This document shows, in pieces, positions 22,340 through 32,789 of a DNA stretch of 64,000 nucleotides. This DNA comes from Fonsecaea monophora (Eukaryota > Ascomycota > Eurotiomycetes > Chaetothyriales > Herpotrichiellaceae). Position 1 is the stretch's first letter, and every line of letters starts with the position of its first letter. The stretch is taken from contig NW_019173962.1 of NCBI RefSeq assembly GCF_001642475.1, forward strand, positions 1 to 64,000, read 5' to 3'. The position numbers were made by a program, and so were the translations under genes. The notes beneath the pieces are model-generated. The model was not told the origin of the DNA and searched no databases. It worked only from the letters and a program-made list of their open reading frames with translations.

Positions 22340-22972
22340 TCAACTCGCGTTCTTTTGCAGCCACTCCTCCCATTGCTCTATCGTCCAACCAGAACTGATG
22401 CTGCGTTCCTCTACGCCATTGAACAGGACAGTTGGCGTGACATGGACACCGGTAACTCTGTTCGCCTTGACCATGAACTTGACGTCGTCAGTGACCTTAT
22501 TCCCGATGTTGAGCCCGCCATCCTTGTCTGGCTTGTCGGGGACCAACAACAAGTCCAAAATGGTCTTCTCGTCCACCCCTTCCACAGAGCCGGCCAGCTT
22601 AGCAAGCCGCTTGTACGTCTCGTTCCGACTTTCATTCACCAGGCTGACATCGAAATAATCCTTTTGTTGCTCGAACAGCTTTTCCGAAAACGACCAAAAG
22701 GAGTTGGGTGCGGTTTTCAGAATGGCAGCACCGGCTTCATGGACGAGGGTAGAAGAAGGATGCCAAGGCTGGATCTGTTGACGGAAGATGACACGGACGC
22801 CAGGGTTGGTGTACTTCTTCTCAATGACGGGTGCAACGCTCTTGTAGAAGGTCTTGAACAACTTCGCAGAGAAGGGACAGACATAGTCCAAGTAAAGCTC
22901 GATGGTGTGCTTTGCTTCGTTGCTGGAGGCCGAGGCCAGAAGCTGACCGGAGAACTTTGGTGGAAGAGCCAT
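22340..22972 (-). CDS. Thioredoxin-fold DsbA-like protein
   Basis: Single exon, 210 residues. A thioredoxin-like fold is suggested by the opening strand and helix (IELYLDYVCPFSAKLFKTFY) with a CPFS motif at the active-site position, the helical insertion in the middle, and the cis-Pro strand GVHVTPTVLFNGVEE near the end. Only the first cysteine of a CxxC pair is present, so a dithiol-disulfide oxidoreductase cycle is unlikely; a glutathione-dependent or monothiol role is possible. There is no signal peptide, so it is probably cytosolic. The gene is divergent from the first RING gene. Confidence 0.82.
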   Translation of the reverse strand: MALPPKFSGQLLASASSNEAKHTIELYLDYVCPFSAKLFKTFYKSVAPVIEKKYTNPGVRVIFRQQIQPWHPSSTLVHEAGAAILKTAPNSFWSFSEKLFEQQKDYFDVSLVNESRNETYKRLAKLAGSVEGVDEKTILDLLLVPDKPDKDGGLNIGNKVTDDVKFMVKANRVTGVHVTPTVLFNGVEERSISSGWTIEQWEEWLQKNAS

Positions 22973-23555
22973 GTGGATAAGGATTCTATGGTACCCTGAT
23001 TTCTCAGAAAGGGTTACTGAGTGAAGCTGTCCTTATATACTCGGTATGAGGGGGACAGGTTGAGATTTAATCAGAAAGTGACCATCGTTCACATGCATTG
23101 ATTCCGTCATCAAGACAAGCGATGAGGAGAAGATGATCACGTGGTGATAGCGATAAGGTATGTGCCTTTGCACGTGCTGTACAAGATTGTTCTCAAACTA
23201 GAACCTCTAAACAACACTTGACACAAGAGGTGTCACTATGGTAAATCGTCAGTGACCGTCAAAGCCATCGGCCAACTCCTTCTAAACCACCTGATTCTTG
23301 TGCCGCGGCCCCTTTTCTTGACGCTCTCCCCGTTGCAGCTTCCACATTACCGGAATACCTGATACCACACCATGGCAGTTACGTCCTGCCCAGGCTGGAT
23401 CTCTCCATGGATACCCTTTTTGCGCAACTATTCTCCTTGGCTGAACCTGTCATCAGCTTGTTAAGCATTGCATCTCAAGAACCCTCATTCTCTTATCTAC
23501 CGATTTACCATTTCATTCGTCTCAGAAGCTTTAAGAAACATCTTCATTCGGCACA
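22973..23555. promoter_or_regulatory. Divergent promoter region
   Basis: 583 bp between the DsbA-like start (minus) and the first RING gene (plus). A GATCACGTGGTGAT palindrome-like element lies at about 23135-23148 and a second CACGTG at about 23171-23176. These are E-box-type sites; their use is unknown. Confidence 0.45.
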
Positions 23556-24731
23556 ATGCCGCCCTTCGTCCGCTTTTTGGCCGCCTTGATCCAGGTCTGC
23601 ATTGTGTTTGTATCGTTCTGCTTGTTCCACTCCACCCAGAGCATTGTCATCTTCTCAATAAATTCCACGCGGATCATGAATGGTGCGCCTTTGAAGTGTC
23701 TGCAAAGCCAGGTGGGAGGGTATCTTAAATGCCTCCCTTTCGTCATCCACCACTTCTTCCTTGAGCTTCGATTGCTGCGTCGATATCTAGCCTCTGCTGG
23801 AATTCAATTGTTTGACGGCATCATTTCAGACGCAGTCCTGTGTCTTCGGAGAATCGGCGCTGCGATTTGCTTTTATTTTATGCTCTTCATGGTCCTGGCT
23901 CTTCCGATGTTGACAGGCTGGTTGGTAAGATGGATGGGTCTCCAATGTAAGCAGTTCGGTCAGAATCCTCACTTTTTGTCGTGCCTCTCGCACACTTTAT
24001 TCTTCTGATGCCGTGTCATTTTCATTGCTGTCGATCTTCGCTAATCTTTCACAGTCCTTTGGCAACGGCTCGGCTACCTCTTTGCTACTGTAGTAGCCTT
24101 CTTCAAAAGATTGAATGCGAACATCAGGATGATGTTCTCACGACTCGAAGATGGGAACGACTCCCTCGAGGTAATACCCCTTCACTCAGGATCCTCAAGA
24201 CATTTCCGCACGGACACAAAATTCCAACAGTGGCTCCTAGATGATGGGCCTAGCAGGGCTGGCACAGATTGTGTCCTCTGTTAGAGGCAGGTGGTCGATT
24301 GCGATACCCTGTTATACCTCCCTTGCAGCAAATCCCACTGGTTTCATTTGCTATGTGCGGAGGATTTTGTTGCCAGTTTCAGCCAATGCCCGGTATGCCA
24401 TGAACCCGTGTGTGTGTCTGACGCAGTCGTACGCATCAACACTGGTGCACCTCTGGGTGGCTCAATTGCGAATCAATCAAGGAAAAACGATATCAGAAAG
24501 CCTCGACCACAGATGACTGGAGTAAACGAGAGCAACGCAGTGCCAAAACAATCAAATCATCGCCAGGGAGTTGACAGGAGAGAACGTCTGATCGGGTCAA
24601 CCATGGAGAGTACCAAACAAGTCCAATCACCAAGCAAAAGGGTGAATTGCAGGAGAACTGGGTTGGTAACAAAACAACGCCTTCGAAAGGGCCATTGGCG
24701 TCTGCACCGCAAATCAGATGATCTTCCCTGA
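23556..24731 (+). CDS. RING-H2 membrane protein broken by an in-frame TAG
   Basis: Likely E3-ubiquitin-ligase-type protein anchored in a membrane, not matched to a named family. Exons 23556-23946, 24055-24170 and 24231-24731 keep one frame through two well-formed introns and would encode 335 residues. Hydrophobic segments lie near residues 3-25 and 100-122. A complete RING-H2 ligand set is present: C-x2-C at DCVLC, then C-x3-H-x2-H-x2-C in PCSKSHWFHLLC and C-x2-C in CPVC. Between the first cysteine pair and the rest sits TAG at 24282-24284. Read literally, the product stops at 186 residues and loses most of the RING. No intron of believable size removes the stop. It may be a recent pseudogene, a sequence error, or a recoded stop. 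A second RING gene with the same kind of defect lies downstream. Confidence 0.65.
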
Positions 24732-25197
24732 AGTGGTGGTCAATGACCATATACAAATATGGAGGACGAGGAATAAGGTAGGAACTTGGGTTTATGATGG
24801 ACCGGCGTGAAATGAAAATGGAGCAGGAAGCATATCTGCAGCCTTGAAATCACTGTGTTGATTTGTCGTACGTCTTCCCCTGCTGGTGGTCTGCTTCCTG
24901 AACAAGCTGAATTCGTCGTAGTCCTTCTTCAATGCCTGGAAGTAGTTTCGAGCCGATAAGATGGTAATGAGGTTGGAATGCTCCTTCCTCTTAATCCAAA
25001 TAAACAATCCTTTATCCTCTGTCCGCGCATATCTTCATCTACCCCTCGGATCTCTCCACAACAGTCTTTAATATCGTTTCACAGCTCATATCTTCTATGA
25101 CCCTGTTTCATTTAGTGAGTATCGTCACTCGTTCCCTTCATTTACTCCGCTGTTTTCATCTCCACCATCGTCAGCTTTTTCCTTCACACCATACAAT
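24732..25197. other. Intergenic between the two RING genes
   Basis: No gene supported. A minus-strand frame at 24792-25007 begins only at TTG and has no recognisable content. The part just before 25198 is pyrimidine-rich with short TCATCT-like stretches and should be the second RING gene's promoter and leader. Confidence 0.4.
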
Positions 25198-26028
25198 ATG
25201 GACGAGGCCAAAATACAAGAAGGAGACACTCTTTATGAAATCTCTATATGCATATCACCTTGCATCACGGCAAAAACAAAAGGATTGACGGAATATGCCC
25301 TTCGCTATCATCTAAATTCCTTGATTCGCAAAGTTGGTGTCCTATGCAAAGTGTTCGACGGAGTTCGATCGCCCAGAGACGACCATGAGCTGAGTGCTCA
25401 GGATCAGTTCTGCCTCAAATTCATCACTCTGGCACCCGTCCTCACCATGATTGCTTTGAACGACATGAAGAAGCTGGTCTGTTGCACAGCGATCAATACT
25501 GTGCAGGTTCCTCAGTTTACAGCAGAATGGAGACCTACGACTGTGACCACCTCTGAAGCGATCAACTACGGTGTCCTGGTGACCTGGGCCATTTAGATAC
25601 ATGTCCTACGGATCACGTCAGTTACCATGGACGGAAATATTTTGCCAGCAATCTGCTTTCTTGGTCTGTTCATGCTGGAGCAATACCGCTTCCTTGAAGT
25701 CCAAGAGGCATGCATATTCGACAGTGAAGAATACGCGATGAAACCGTGCCCACTGGTTACATATAAAGCGCTTGAGGGAGATACCGGCGGTATAGAGGAG
25801 ATGCTCTTCGAATGTTCCATTTGCCAGCTGGATCCCATTGGCAAAGCTGAATATGTCTACAACTTGTCGTGCAGTCACATATTCCACAGGTAGTGCCTGG
25901 TTGTCTGGCTGATTCGCGAGGGCAAGTCGACCTGCCCATTGTGTCGAGATCAAATTCTCGTCAATAATGTCTGCCTTCCAGCATTACAATTGAGCTTGGG
26001 ACATAACAGCGATCGATGTGTTAGTTGA
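25198..26028 (+). CDS. Second RING-finger gene with in-frame TAG codons
   Basis: Unnamed RING protein. One reading frame runs from the ATG at 25198 to a TGA at 26026-26028 (277 codons) but contains TAG at 25594-25596 and at 25891-25893. The RING lies at the end: CSIC, then SCSHIFHR, TAG, CLVVWL and CPLC, so all ligands C-x2-C, C-x-H, H-x2-C and C-x2-C are kept with the stop occupying one x position. The first TAG might be spliced out: an intron at 25571-25621 (GTGTCC to CGTCAG, 51 bp) would keep frame, but its donor is weak. The second TAG cannot be removed without losing RING cysteines. No signal peptide; one hydrophobic segment near ILPAICFLGLFML. Pseudogene, error or recoding remain open. 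Confidence 0.6.
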
Positions 26029-26370
26029 TGGGAGGACTCTGAACTTGTCGAAGGTATGGAGCTGCATCAGAGAGCCAAGGCTCTTCATGTCTTTGAGGTC
26101 GACTGTGCCAGGAAGAATGTATCGACCTGTGCGGTCATGGGCGACTGACTAGCACGTTACCTTACGTTCATTTTCACGTTGACCATTCTCTTTGTTGTTG
26201 TTGTTACCTTTGATGGCCATGACCACCCAGGGTTTTGTGCGGCTCAGCTATGATATTTTCGAGGGTTGCAGTTCTTCCAGTCCAGGTTGAGGGAGACTAT
26301 GTACCTAAAGAAAAAAAAGAATCTCCATTCTACTATTCTAGTTGCATGTGTGTGATATTTTACAGCGACT
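26029..26370. other. Convergent 3' flanks
   Basis: Between the second RING gene and the stop of the minus-strand mitochondrial gene. A short GTT repeat near 26190-26206 is the only local repeat. No gene is visible. Confidence 0.4.
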
Positions 26371-27667
26371 CTACTTTTCGGCTCTCTTCTGATTCCGCCC
26401 GCCCTCTTGCGCACGCGACACGATGACCTTCTGGACCGTCTGCATGAATTGCTCCGTCTTTCCATGGGGGAACGTCGCGTTATTGTTGAGGTTGCGCACA
26501 ATCTGGTCCAAGAACGGCATCTTCTGCTTTTTGACTTGGGGATACACGCCACGCGCGTAGGTGTCGGCGAGGCCCTTGCGCTCGGCGGCGCGGGCAACCA
26601 CGTCCTCAAAACTCACGTCCTTGGGCTGGACCTCGACGTTTGTCTTCTCGGTCTCTTTGTCGGCCTCCAGCTTGGCCACTTCCTGCGCGAGCTTCAAGAC
26701 CTCCTCCTTCTCCGCCTCGGACTCGAAGCGGGTGAAGTAGCCCTTGGTGTACCACTCCGCCAGCTGGCCTGGTGTCTGGTAGCCGTGCGGAATCCGATGC
26801 GCGAGCCACTCGATCCTTTGTTGCACGCTTTCCACTAGGCCCGAGTTGGTGAGTGGCGTGTTTGGCCAGTCCTTGCGCAGTTCCGTCACGGAGAGTTCTT
26901 CTCCAGGTAAATGAGGCAGTTCCGTCGTCGGGTTCGCGGGAGGGTCGACGATTGTGTTGATGTAGTTCTCGACACGGCTGGGAAGGTCTTCAGCGGCGAA
27001 GGCAGCCGCGTCTTCTTCCTCGGCGAGCGAGGTCTTCGTCTTCTCCACGAGGCGGCGGACACGGCGGTCGGTGCGTTTGCCGGCGGGTGCAGATCCTCTG
27101 GATTGGCCTTGTCGTTGAGCCTGTTGTTGCGCTCCATACTGTGTCTGCTGTGGTTGTTGGCCCCGCCCTCCAGCCGGTCGTCGGACTGGAGATTGTTGGC
27201 CTTGACGAGGAGCTCCAGTGCGTTGGAGAAGACGACCAGGTGGTGGTGCACGCGTTGCTCCCCCTACTCCGGGAACGGTTCCGGTGCCAGTAGCGGTCCC
27301 TGGTGGACCAGAAGCTTGTGTTCGTGGTGTAGCTGTGCGTCGTAGAATCGGACCTGCAGGTCGACCTGCCTGCGGTCGGGATGCCGATCCACTGGGAGTG
27401 TTTCTATCGAGTGCGCCGCGAAGGGAGGTACCAGGTAGAGGCCTGTCATTTGGCTGGCGGGGTGGCTTTTGATCGCCTAGATAGAGTTAATGTCAGTTCT
27501 TATAGGCTCCAGATGATGCGATGCAGACGGTGAATGTGAGTGCTACCTTGATCGTGTGAGACCGTCGAGCTCGAGAAACCTCTAGCACTCGTGGCTAGTG
27601 GAATGGAGAGAGCAGAAGACCTTGGCCTGAGCCCAAGTCGCGCACAGCGTGCGCAGACTCGCTCCAT
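26371..27667 (-). CDS. Probable mitochondrial ribosomal/translation protein
   Basis: Exons 27667-27547 and 27476-26371 on the minus strand (intron 27477-27546) encode 408 residues. The first exon is a clear mitochondrial presequence (Arg-rich, with ATSARGFSSSTVS). Residues about 42-180 are Pro/Gly/Arg/Gln-rich and probably disordered. The conserved part follows from about DLPSRVENYINTIVDPP, with WPNTPLTNSGLVESVQQRI, WLAHRIPHGYQTPGQLAEWY and a C-terminal block PFLDQIVRNLNNNATFPHGK. This arrangement resembles fungal small-subunit mitoribosomal proteins as I remember them, but I could not assign a specific subunit, so no symbol is given. Mitochondrial location is well supported; the ribosomal role is tentative. 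Confidence 0.75.
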
Positions 27668-28164
27668 CTCAGCCAGATGGGAATCGTTTGGAAAGGCGAT
27701 AATGAGGATACCGTAGTTGGTGGAAGAGTTTCGTGAAAGCTCCGTGGCTCCAGAGCATTGAAAATTGTGATCACGTGGGAGCCACAATTACCCAAAGTTT
27801 CCCCGCCGCTTCAACGATCCATTGGCCACAATTTATTGTGACTTATTCGGATATCATTGTGGTCAAGGCCCTTTATCTCCTTCCGAGGACTCAGTCGTGT
27901 TGGATTCACACGTTGGAAGCAAAAACACACAAAACAATGTCTGTCTGGGAAAGACGGCAGTCATCCATCAAGGAATCGCAGGAAGGAAATTGACTGACCA
28001 GGGGGTACCAGAAGCCGGTTCCGCGTCGCGGTTTCAAGCAAATTGATGGCCACGCCAACCACAATTGCCAACTTTTGTGATGTCGCGGCAGGCAACTTCG
28101 CAACCGCAGTATCGCTGAATCTCATGAAGTGTCTCGTCATGTCAAGAGCTTACATTCCGTTGAG
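27668..28164. promoter_or_regulatory. Divergent promoter region
   Basis: About 500 bp between the mitochondrial-protein start (minus) and the GPI-protein start (plus). A CCATTGGCCA element near 27819-27828 contains an inverted CCAAT box. Other content is unremarkable. Confidence 0.4.
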
Positions 28165-29171
28165 ATGAGGACTTCAGTAGTTTCTCCCTCTCTCCCCAGA
28201 GCTCTGGCGCTCGCCTGTTTGATACTTACTTGCGTTCAAGCTGCAGCAAATTTTACCATTGTCAACGGTCAAATATACACACCAGGCTTAGCAATAATTG
28301 ATGCGCCTCAACCGTTCACGCCTGAAGGAGGTGGTGAGTACATATGGGCATGAAATTCACACGGGCACACGCATTATAGGATTGCTCAATGTGATCTCGA
28401 CGCCACTGACTGCGGTACACAGATTTCCTCCAAGTCGCCATCGATATCTCAGGAAACGGCCGCATCCCTCAGCCTCCGTACTCTCCCAATGTTGAGACCG
28501 GCATTCTCAATATGACCATGTTCCTGTTCAGCTACGTTACAGGCCTCAACTTGACGATATCCAATGGCACCAGTCATGGCTGGTTGAGCGATGGCCAGGA
28601 AGCACCAGAATTCCGTTGTAACTCCACGACCAGTCAAGGCTTTCAGAATGCGGGATGTGAGGAGATCATGGCGCAAGAGAATGGCAGTACTGTGAAGCAT
28701 GTCAACTGGGCATGGCCTGACTGTTTCGTCGGTGTCGGTGACAAGGATTCAGGTGCTTCCTCTGCCAGAGGCTCGTATAATGTGCGATCAGCGCCGCTCC
28801 TTTTGCGCTTCCCAGGATACTGACTGTGCGGACAGGTCTCGATTCATCAGTCCTTCCGACTCAATGGAACCGCATATTACACGATCTTCAACCTCCCCAT
28901 CCAAGTGACCAATTCCATTCCCAATACCACGCACCTGGCATCCAGAGGCACTCGCCCATCGTGTGCTCTCCGAGAAAATGTCCTGCAGAATCAGACGAGC
29001 CAAGATGCGAGTGTGTCTCTGCCACCTTCTCAGCCATATCTCGGCGGAGCTCTCAGCGTTGAAGGCGGGACGCAGAATCAGGCAGTTGCAGAGCTGCACG
29101 GCCTTGGTCGCCGTATAACAAGAATCTCAACCATACTTGTCATCACTCTGATTTCAGGTTTGGTGTTGTGA
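28165..29171 (+). CDS. GPI-anchored extracellular protein
   Basis: Exons 28165-28333, 28423-28781 and 28836-29171 give 287 residues. Residues 1-27 form a signal peptide (SLPRALALACLILTCVQAAA). The ectodomain has many N-glycosylation sequons (NFT, NMT, NLT, NGT, NST and others), a few cysteines (FRCNST, NAGCEE, WPDCFV, RPSCAL) and blocks such as NVETGILNMTMFLFSYVTGL. The C-terminus ends in a hydrophobic tail (ISTILVITLISGLVL) without cytosolic residues, as expected for GPI attachment, preceded by small residues. The intron 2 donor is GTGCGA, a weak site, but it is needed to keep frame. The wall or surface role is inferred; no enzyme motif is seen. Confidence 0.85.
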
Positions 29172-30932
29172 CAGAAGGCCTGAGCTCCAGGGTGGTGATA
29201 CCTTGTCGAAAGAAACGGAAGCTGGTTCAAGATACATAAATATGTTACTTGGTCAGCAACCGGTGGGTGCTTATACATAGTTGTCTTACTGTCCTAGGCG
29301 ACACTCCGCCGGTGATGGTCTGTGGGATCACTGTTGAGAGGGCGGAAGCGGTCCGACAACAACTGCATTATTATCATCCGACGGCGGCCCGGCTATTTTT
29401 CCTCCGCCATGCCATGTCCGAAGGCTTTTTTCATCCTTCTAGGGAGTACATGACGCTAGCGATGCTGGGGTAAGTCGTACCATGTACATATGTACCTTGT
29501 ACGAGTACGCAACCCCACATTTGTTTTGCCGCCATGTGCCGGGATCTCTTCGATTGAATCGTCGCGCCTCTTGACTCGCTTGTGCCTGAGAAGAACCAGT
29601 TGGGCAAGGGAAGGTAGAGAAGGCGATCAATACCAACCTCGACACCTATGTGGTTAGCAGGTTGTATCAGCAATCCTCTTCCAAGTCTTCAATGTATATA
29701 CTCGGTACCGAGTAGTCAGGTAGATAAGCAATAATGGCGCACTGACTCCTTCTCGGCAGGCCCCTTATCAGTAGCACCACCTCGTATTCCAACAAAGTGA
29801 GTAATCCTAATATTATGCCAATGTACTTTTACTATAGCATCACTTGGCGATTTCTTGGACAGCCAAATCTTCTTTGAACTTCATCTCTTCATCTCTCATA
29901 CACTCCTTGACTCGTTACACTTCAGAACCACATCAACTCTTCCACCGCCTTCTGACACCAATCCGGCAATCGTCCAAGAAGCTCTCTTTGTTGTCCGCTA
30001 GTCTCCCCACCCCCATCTCCCCGCAAGCTGCAACGTATGATGTGGCGTTTTCACTTCCGAGAAAGTCCAATGCTACGTCTTTCTCCAACTCGAATACCCT
30101 AACATGCGCTCACCCTGGTATTCCAGAGAATCAAACTTCTACCCAGGGGCCAACCTAGCCGGGAATTGGGAATGATCGTCGTAACAAGCAGAGATCTCAG
30201 GACTTTGGAGCACGTTTGGCGAGGAAGCAAGGCAGCCAGGCAGCCCACCACTCAGGTCTCTTTCGCTTTTTCTCGCGGCTATGCACTGCTTCGATCGAGC
30301 GAGAGTTGTCCCCAGTGATGCTCATACCACTCTGCATACGGCTGCATAAGTCCTTGCAGCCACTGGACAGGTCCTTTTGACGGAGAATGAACGACCGATT
30401 CCCCCTTCTACCCCAGCATCATCAGCTGTGACCAACCGTGACAAAGGCTGCCCTTGCCTAGCTAGGTAGCTATCCCCACAGCCCAAGGGACGCAAACCCG
30501 CTTTTCACCGCAGAATGCCCTTCCTCCCTATGCCTACTGGCTCCTCGACGCGATTCAGGGCAAAATTCTGTAATCCCCACGGGGCTCAAAGATGTTGTGT
30601 TATCCAGTCGCGGTCTGCCGCTGACTCCCCGCTGCTGGGCCGCACATGGCGGGCTTACGAGTACTCGTATTGTCCTGAACGGAAGCACTCCAACCAGAGT
30701 GGATTCATTGCATTTACCGTGTCGACTACACATGGAAGTGGAAAGTCCGACACATGGTTTAAAAGTTTGAAAAGGACCGGCTACCCCAAAGGCTCCTCTT
30801 GCTTCTTGCTGCTCTCTTTTCCCTCCCCTAGCACTTTGACTCTGTTCCTTGCTCCCAACTTCGAAGAATCCAAGAGATAGTCTTTTTTTCAGTTGCTCTA
30901 CTCAAGGACAACGCGTACACACTCTATTGACA
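29172..30932. other. Long intergenic stretch, no gene supported
   Basis: 1.76 kb without a supportable gene. Several GTAC-containing elements cluster at 29477-29505, and CTAGCTAGGTAGCTA at about 30459-30473 is palindromic. Open frames at 29844-30158 and 30515-30880 (plus) have no family features or exon partners and look like chance. The pyrimidine-rich end (30790-30930) is presumably the transporter leader. Confidence 0.45.
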
Positions 30933-32178
30933 ATGGAGGACAACAAAGTTAACCCCTTGAACCACTTGAGTTCAAAGGAAGATTTCCTCCGTCGTGTGCA
31001 GACTGCAGACAGTGTTTTCCTCCCTCGCGATGTCTTCGAAGCGCTCTACCTCTCACCTGAGCGAAATGTCCCCGGAGACTTGAGGAAAAAGGTAAAATCC
31101 CCATGCACGAGTTCTAGCTAGCCTGTCTCACAGTTACCCTCTGTACTAGTTTGGTAATCCGACACCCGCCGCTCTGATTGGGTTCGTCATGTCCGCAACT
31201 CCATATGCTGCCGCAAACATGGGCTGGCGTGGTGCAGGAGGTTTGGGAGGTGCCCTTATGTGAGTGAGCCAACGCCTCTCCCTACTTTTCAGAAGACCTC
31301 AAGACACCATTGATGGTTCCGAAAGGGGCTTTCCTGCTACGAGACTATCCCAGAATGACTGACAGTGTCCCCACAGCCCAACAATGATCTTCTTCGGTGG
31401 TATTCTCCAGATCTTGGGCGCTATCGGCGAATGGATTCTGGGGAACACCTTCTCCATGTGCTTGTTCTTCACCTATGGCACTTTCTGGATCGTGGCCGGC
31501 ACTCAACTCGTTCCCTGGTTTGGGGTCGGGGTTCAATATTCCACCACAGGAGACAACTTTCATGGAATGACTGAACCGGCCTATTTTGCCACTGTCGGTA
31601 CGTGTCTTTCGTTTGTCCTAGCCACAAACCATTTACCTGCCGCTAATTCAGTCCCTTATGTGAACAGGATTTTACTATGTCTCCCTGGCTATGATCACCA
31701 CGATTTTCGCCATCTGCGCTTTGAGGACCAATATCGTCTTCTTCTCTGCCCTTTTCACCCTGATCTTTGCCTTCGGATGTGCCGCAGGCGCTTTCTGGCA
31801 TCTTGCACTCGGAAACGCGGACACGGGCAACAAGTTGACTATAGTGAGTTTGTCCCGAGTTGTGGCCTTACGTCTCCTCTCCTGGCCCGGACTTGAGCAC
31901 AAGCACCCTCCGTACTCTGTGGCCTCCGCCACACAGAACTCCACTCCTTGTACGTCAAGCAAGCCTCATGCTAACATTTCTTTACCCAACTTTAGGCAGC
32001 GGGAGCTTTCACGTGGGCCCTTACGATGATGGTATGGTATCTGCTCGCTGTTCAATTGCTGGAATGTGTCGACTTTCCACTCACACTCCCTGTGGGCGAC
32101 CTGTCGGGATTTATCAAGGGAAAGTCTGAAAGGGCCGCTAAAAAGGTAGCAGGGAGTGCAAATGATAGCGGAAGTTAG
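30933..32178 (+). CDS. GPR1/FUN34/YaaH-family acetate/ammonium-type transporter
   Basis: Six-helix plasma-membrane protein of the AceTr family, 282 residues. Five exons: 30933-31091, 31150-31259, 31377-31597, 31668-31843 and 31996-32178; all joins keep phase. After a cytosolic N-terminus (SKEDFLRRVQTADSVFLPRD) comes the family signature region FGNPTPAALIGFVMSATPYA, then helices including IPTMIFFGGILQILGAIGEW, the FSMCLFFTYGTFWIVAGTQL segment, FYYVSLAMITTIFAICAL and VFFSALFTLIFAFGCAAGAF. The last exon ends KSERAAKKVAGSANDSGS. Known members carry acetate (Ady2, AcpA) or are linked to ammonia export; the GNPTP variant of the usual NPAPLGL motif marks a divergent subgroup, so the substrate is uncertain. 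Confidence 0.93.
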
Positions 32179-32789
32179 GCGATGAAAGAAGCATGTTGCG
32201 TGGGCTCCATGCTGCAGATGGGAGTCGATTTGAGAGCAGATAATGGCACCGAGACAGTGTCTGGGTAGACGACCATCCAGTTTATAAATTAGAAGCCCTG
32301 CATAGCTAGAGGAGAGAGACGCGTCGTCGAAAGAGGGCTAAGACGTCAGGAGACAGAACCAGTAGCCCTATTCAATAGCAGACAAAATTGTGCTCCTTAC
32401 ATAAACATAATGCTGGTGTTGAAGTCGAAGGAAAAGTACATGACTCCCTATAGTATTCCCCTCTGTATTTTTGCGTTACAACCAACATTCTTGCGTGAGT
32501 TGAAAGAAGAGCATTGTGAGGCTGCCTAGACCCGTCCTATAGATCCGAGATACACCCAGATGGCTTATAGGAAACCAGGGAGTGAAGTGTTCCCTATTCT
32601 TAACCAAGCACTGAGCCCGTCGCTTCGGAAGCCGCAGTGACACCGAGGCTCGTGCCAAGACATACCGCACTAGTCCCAATATGGTAGTCAACTTTTCGAC
32701 TCCCGTTGATCTCAATTGTTATCATCGTCGTCGCTTGTATCCGCCCCTGCACCCACAAACAGCATCCAAGAACCCCCCAGTGGTGAATC
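32179..32789. other. Intergenic, no gene seen
   Basis: 3' flank of the transporter and promoter of the disordered-protein gene. Nothing recognisable on either strand. Confidence 0.4.

Noticed and set aside
25571..25621. Intron removing the first TAG of the second RING gene
   Set aside because: Not accepted as the default: frame is kept, but the GTGTCC donor is weak and no good branch site is seen. Left as an alternative.
29844..30158. 104-residue plus-strand open frame
   Set aside because: Low-complexity Ser/Thr-rich translation without splice partners; likely chance in pyrimidine-rich DNA.
30515..30880. 121-residue plus-strand open frame before the transporter
   Set aside because: Lies in the expected promoter/leader and shows no domain or conservation clue.
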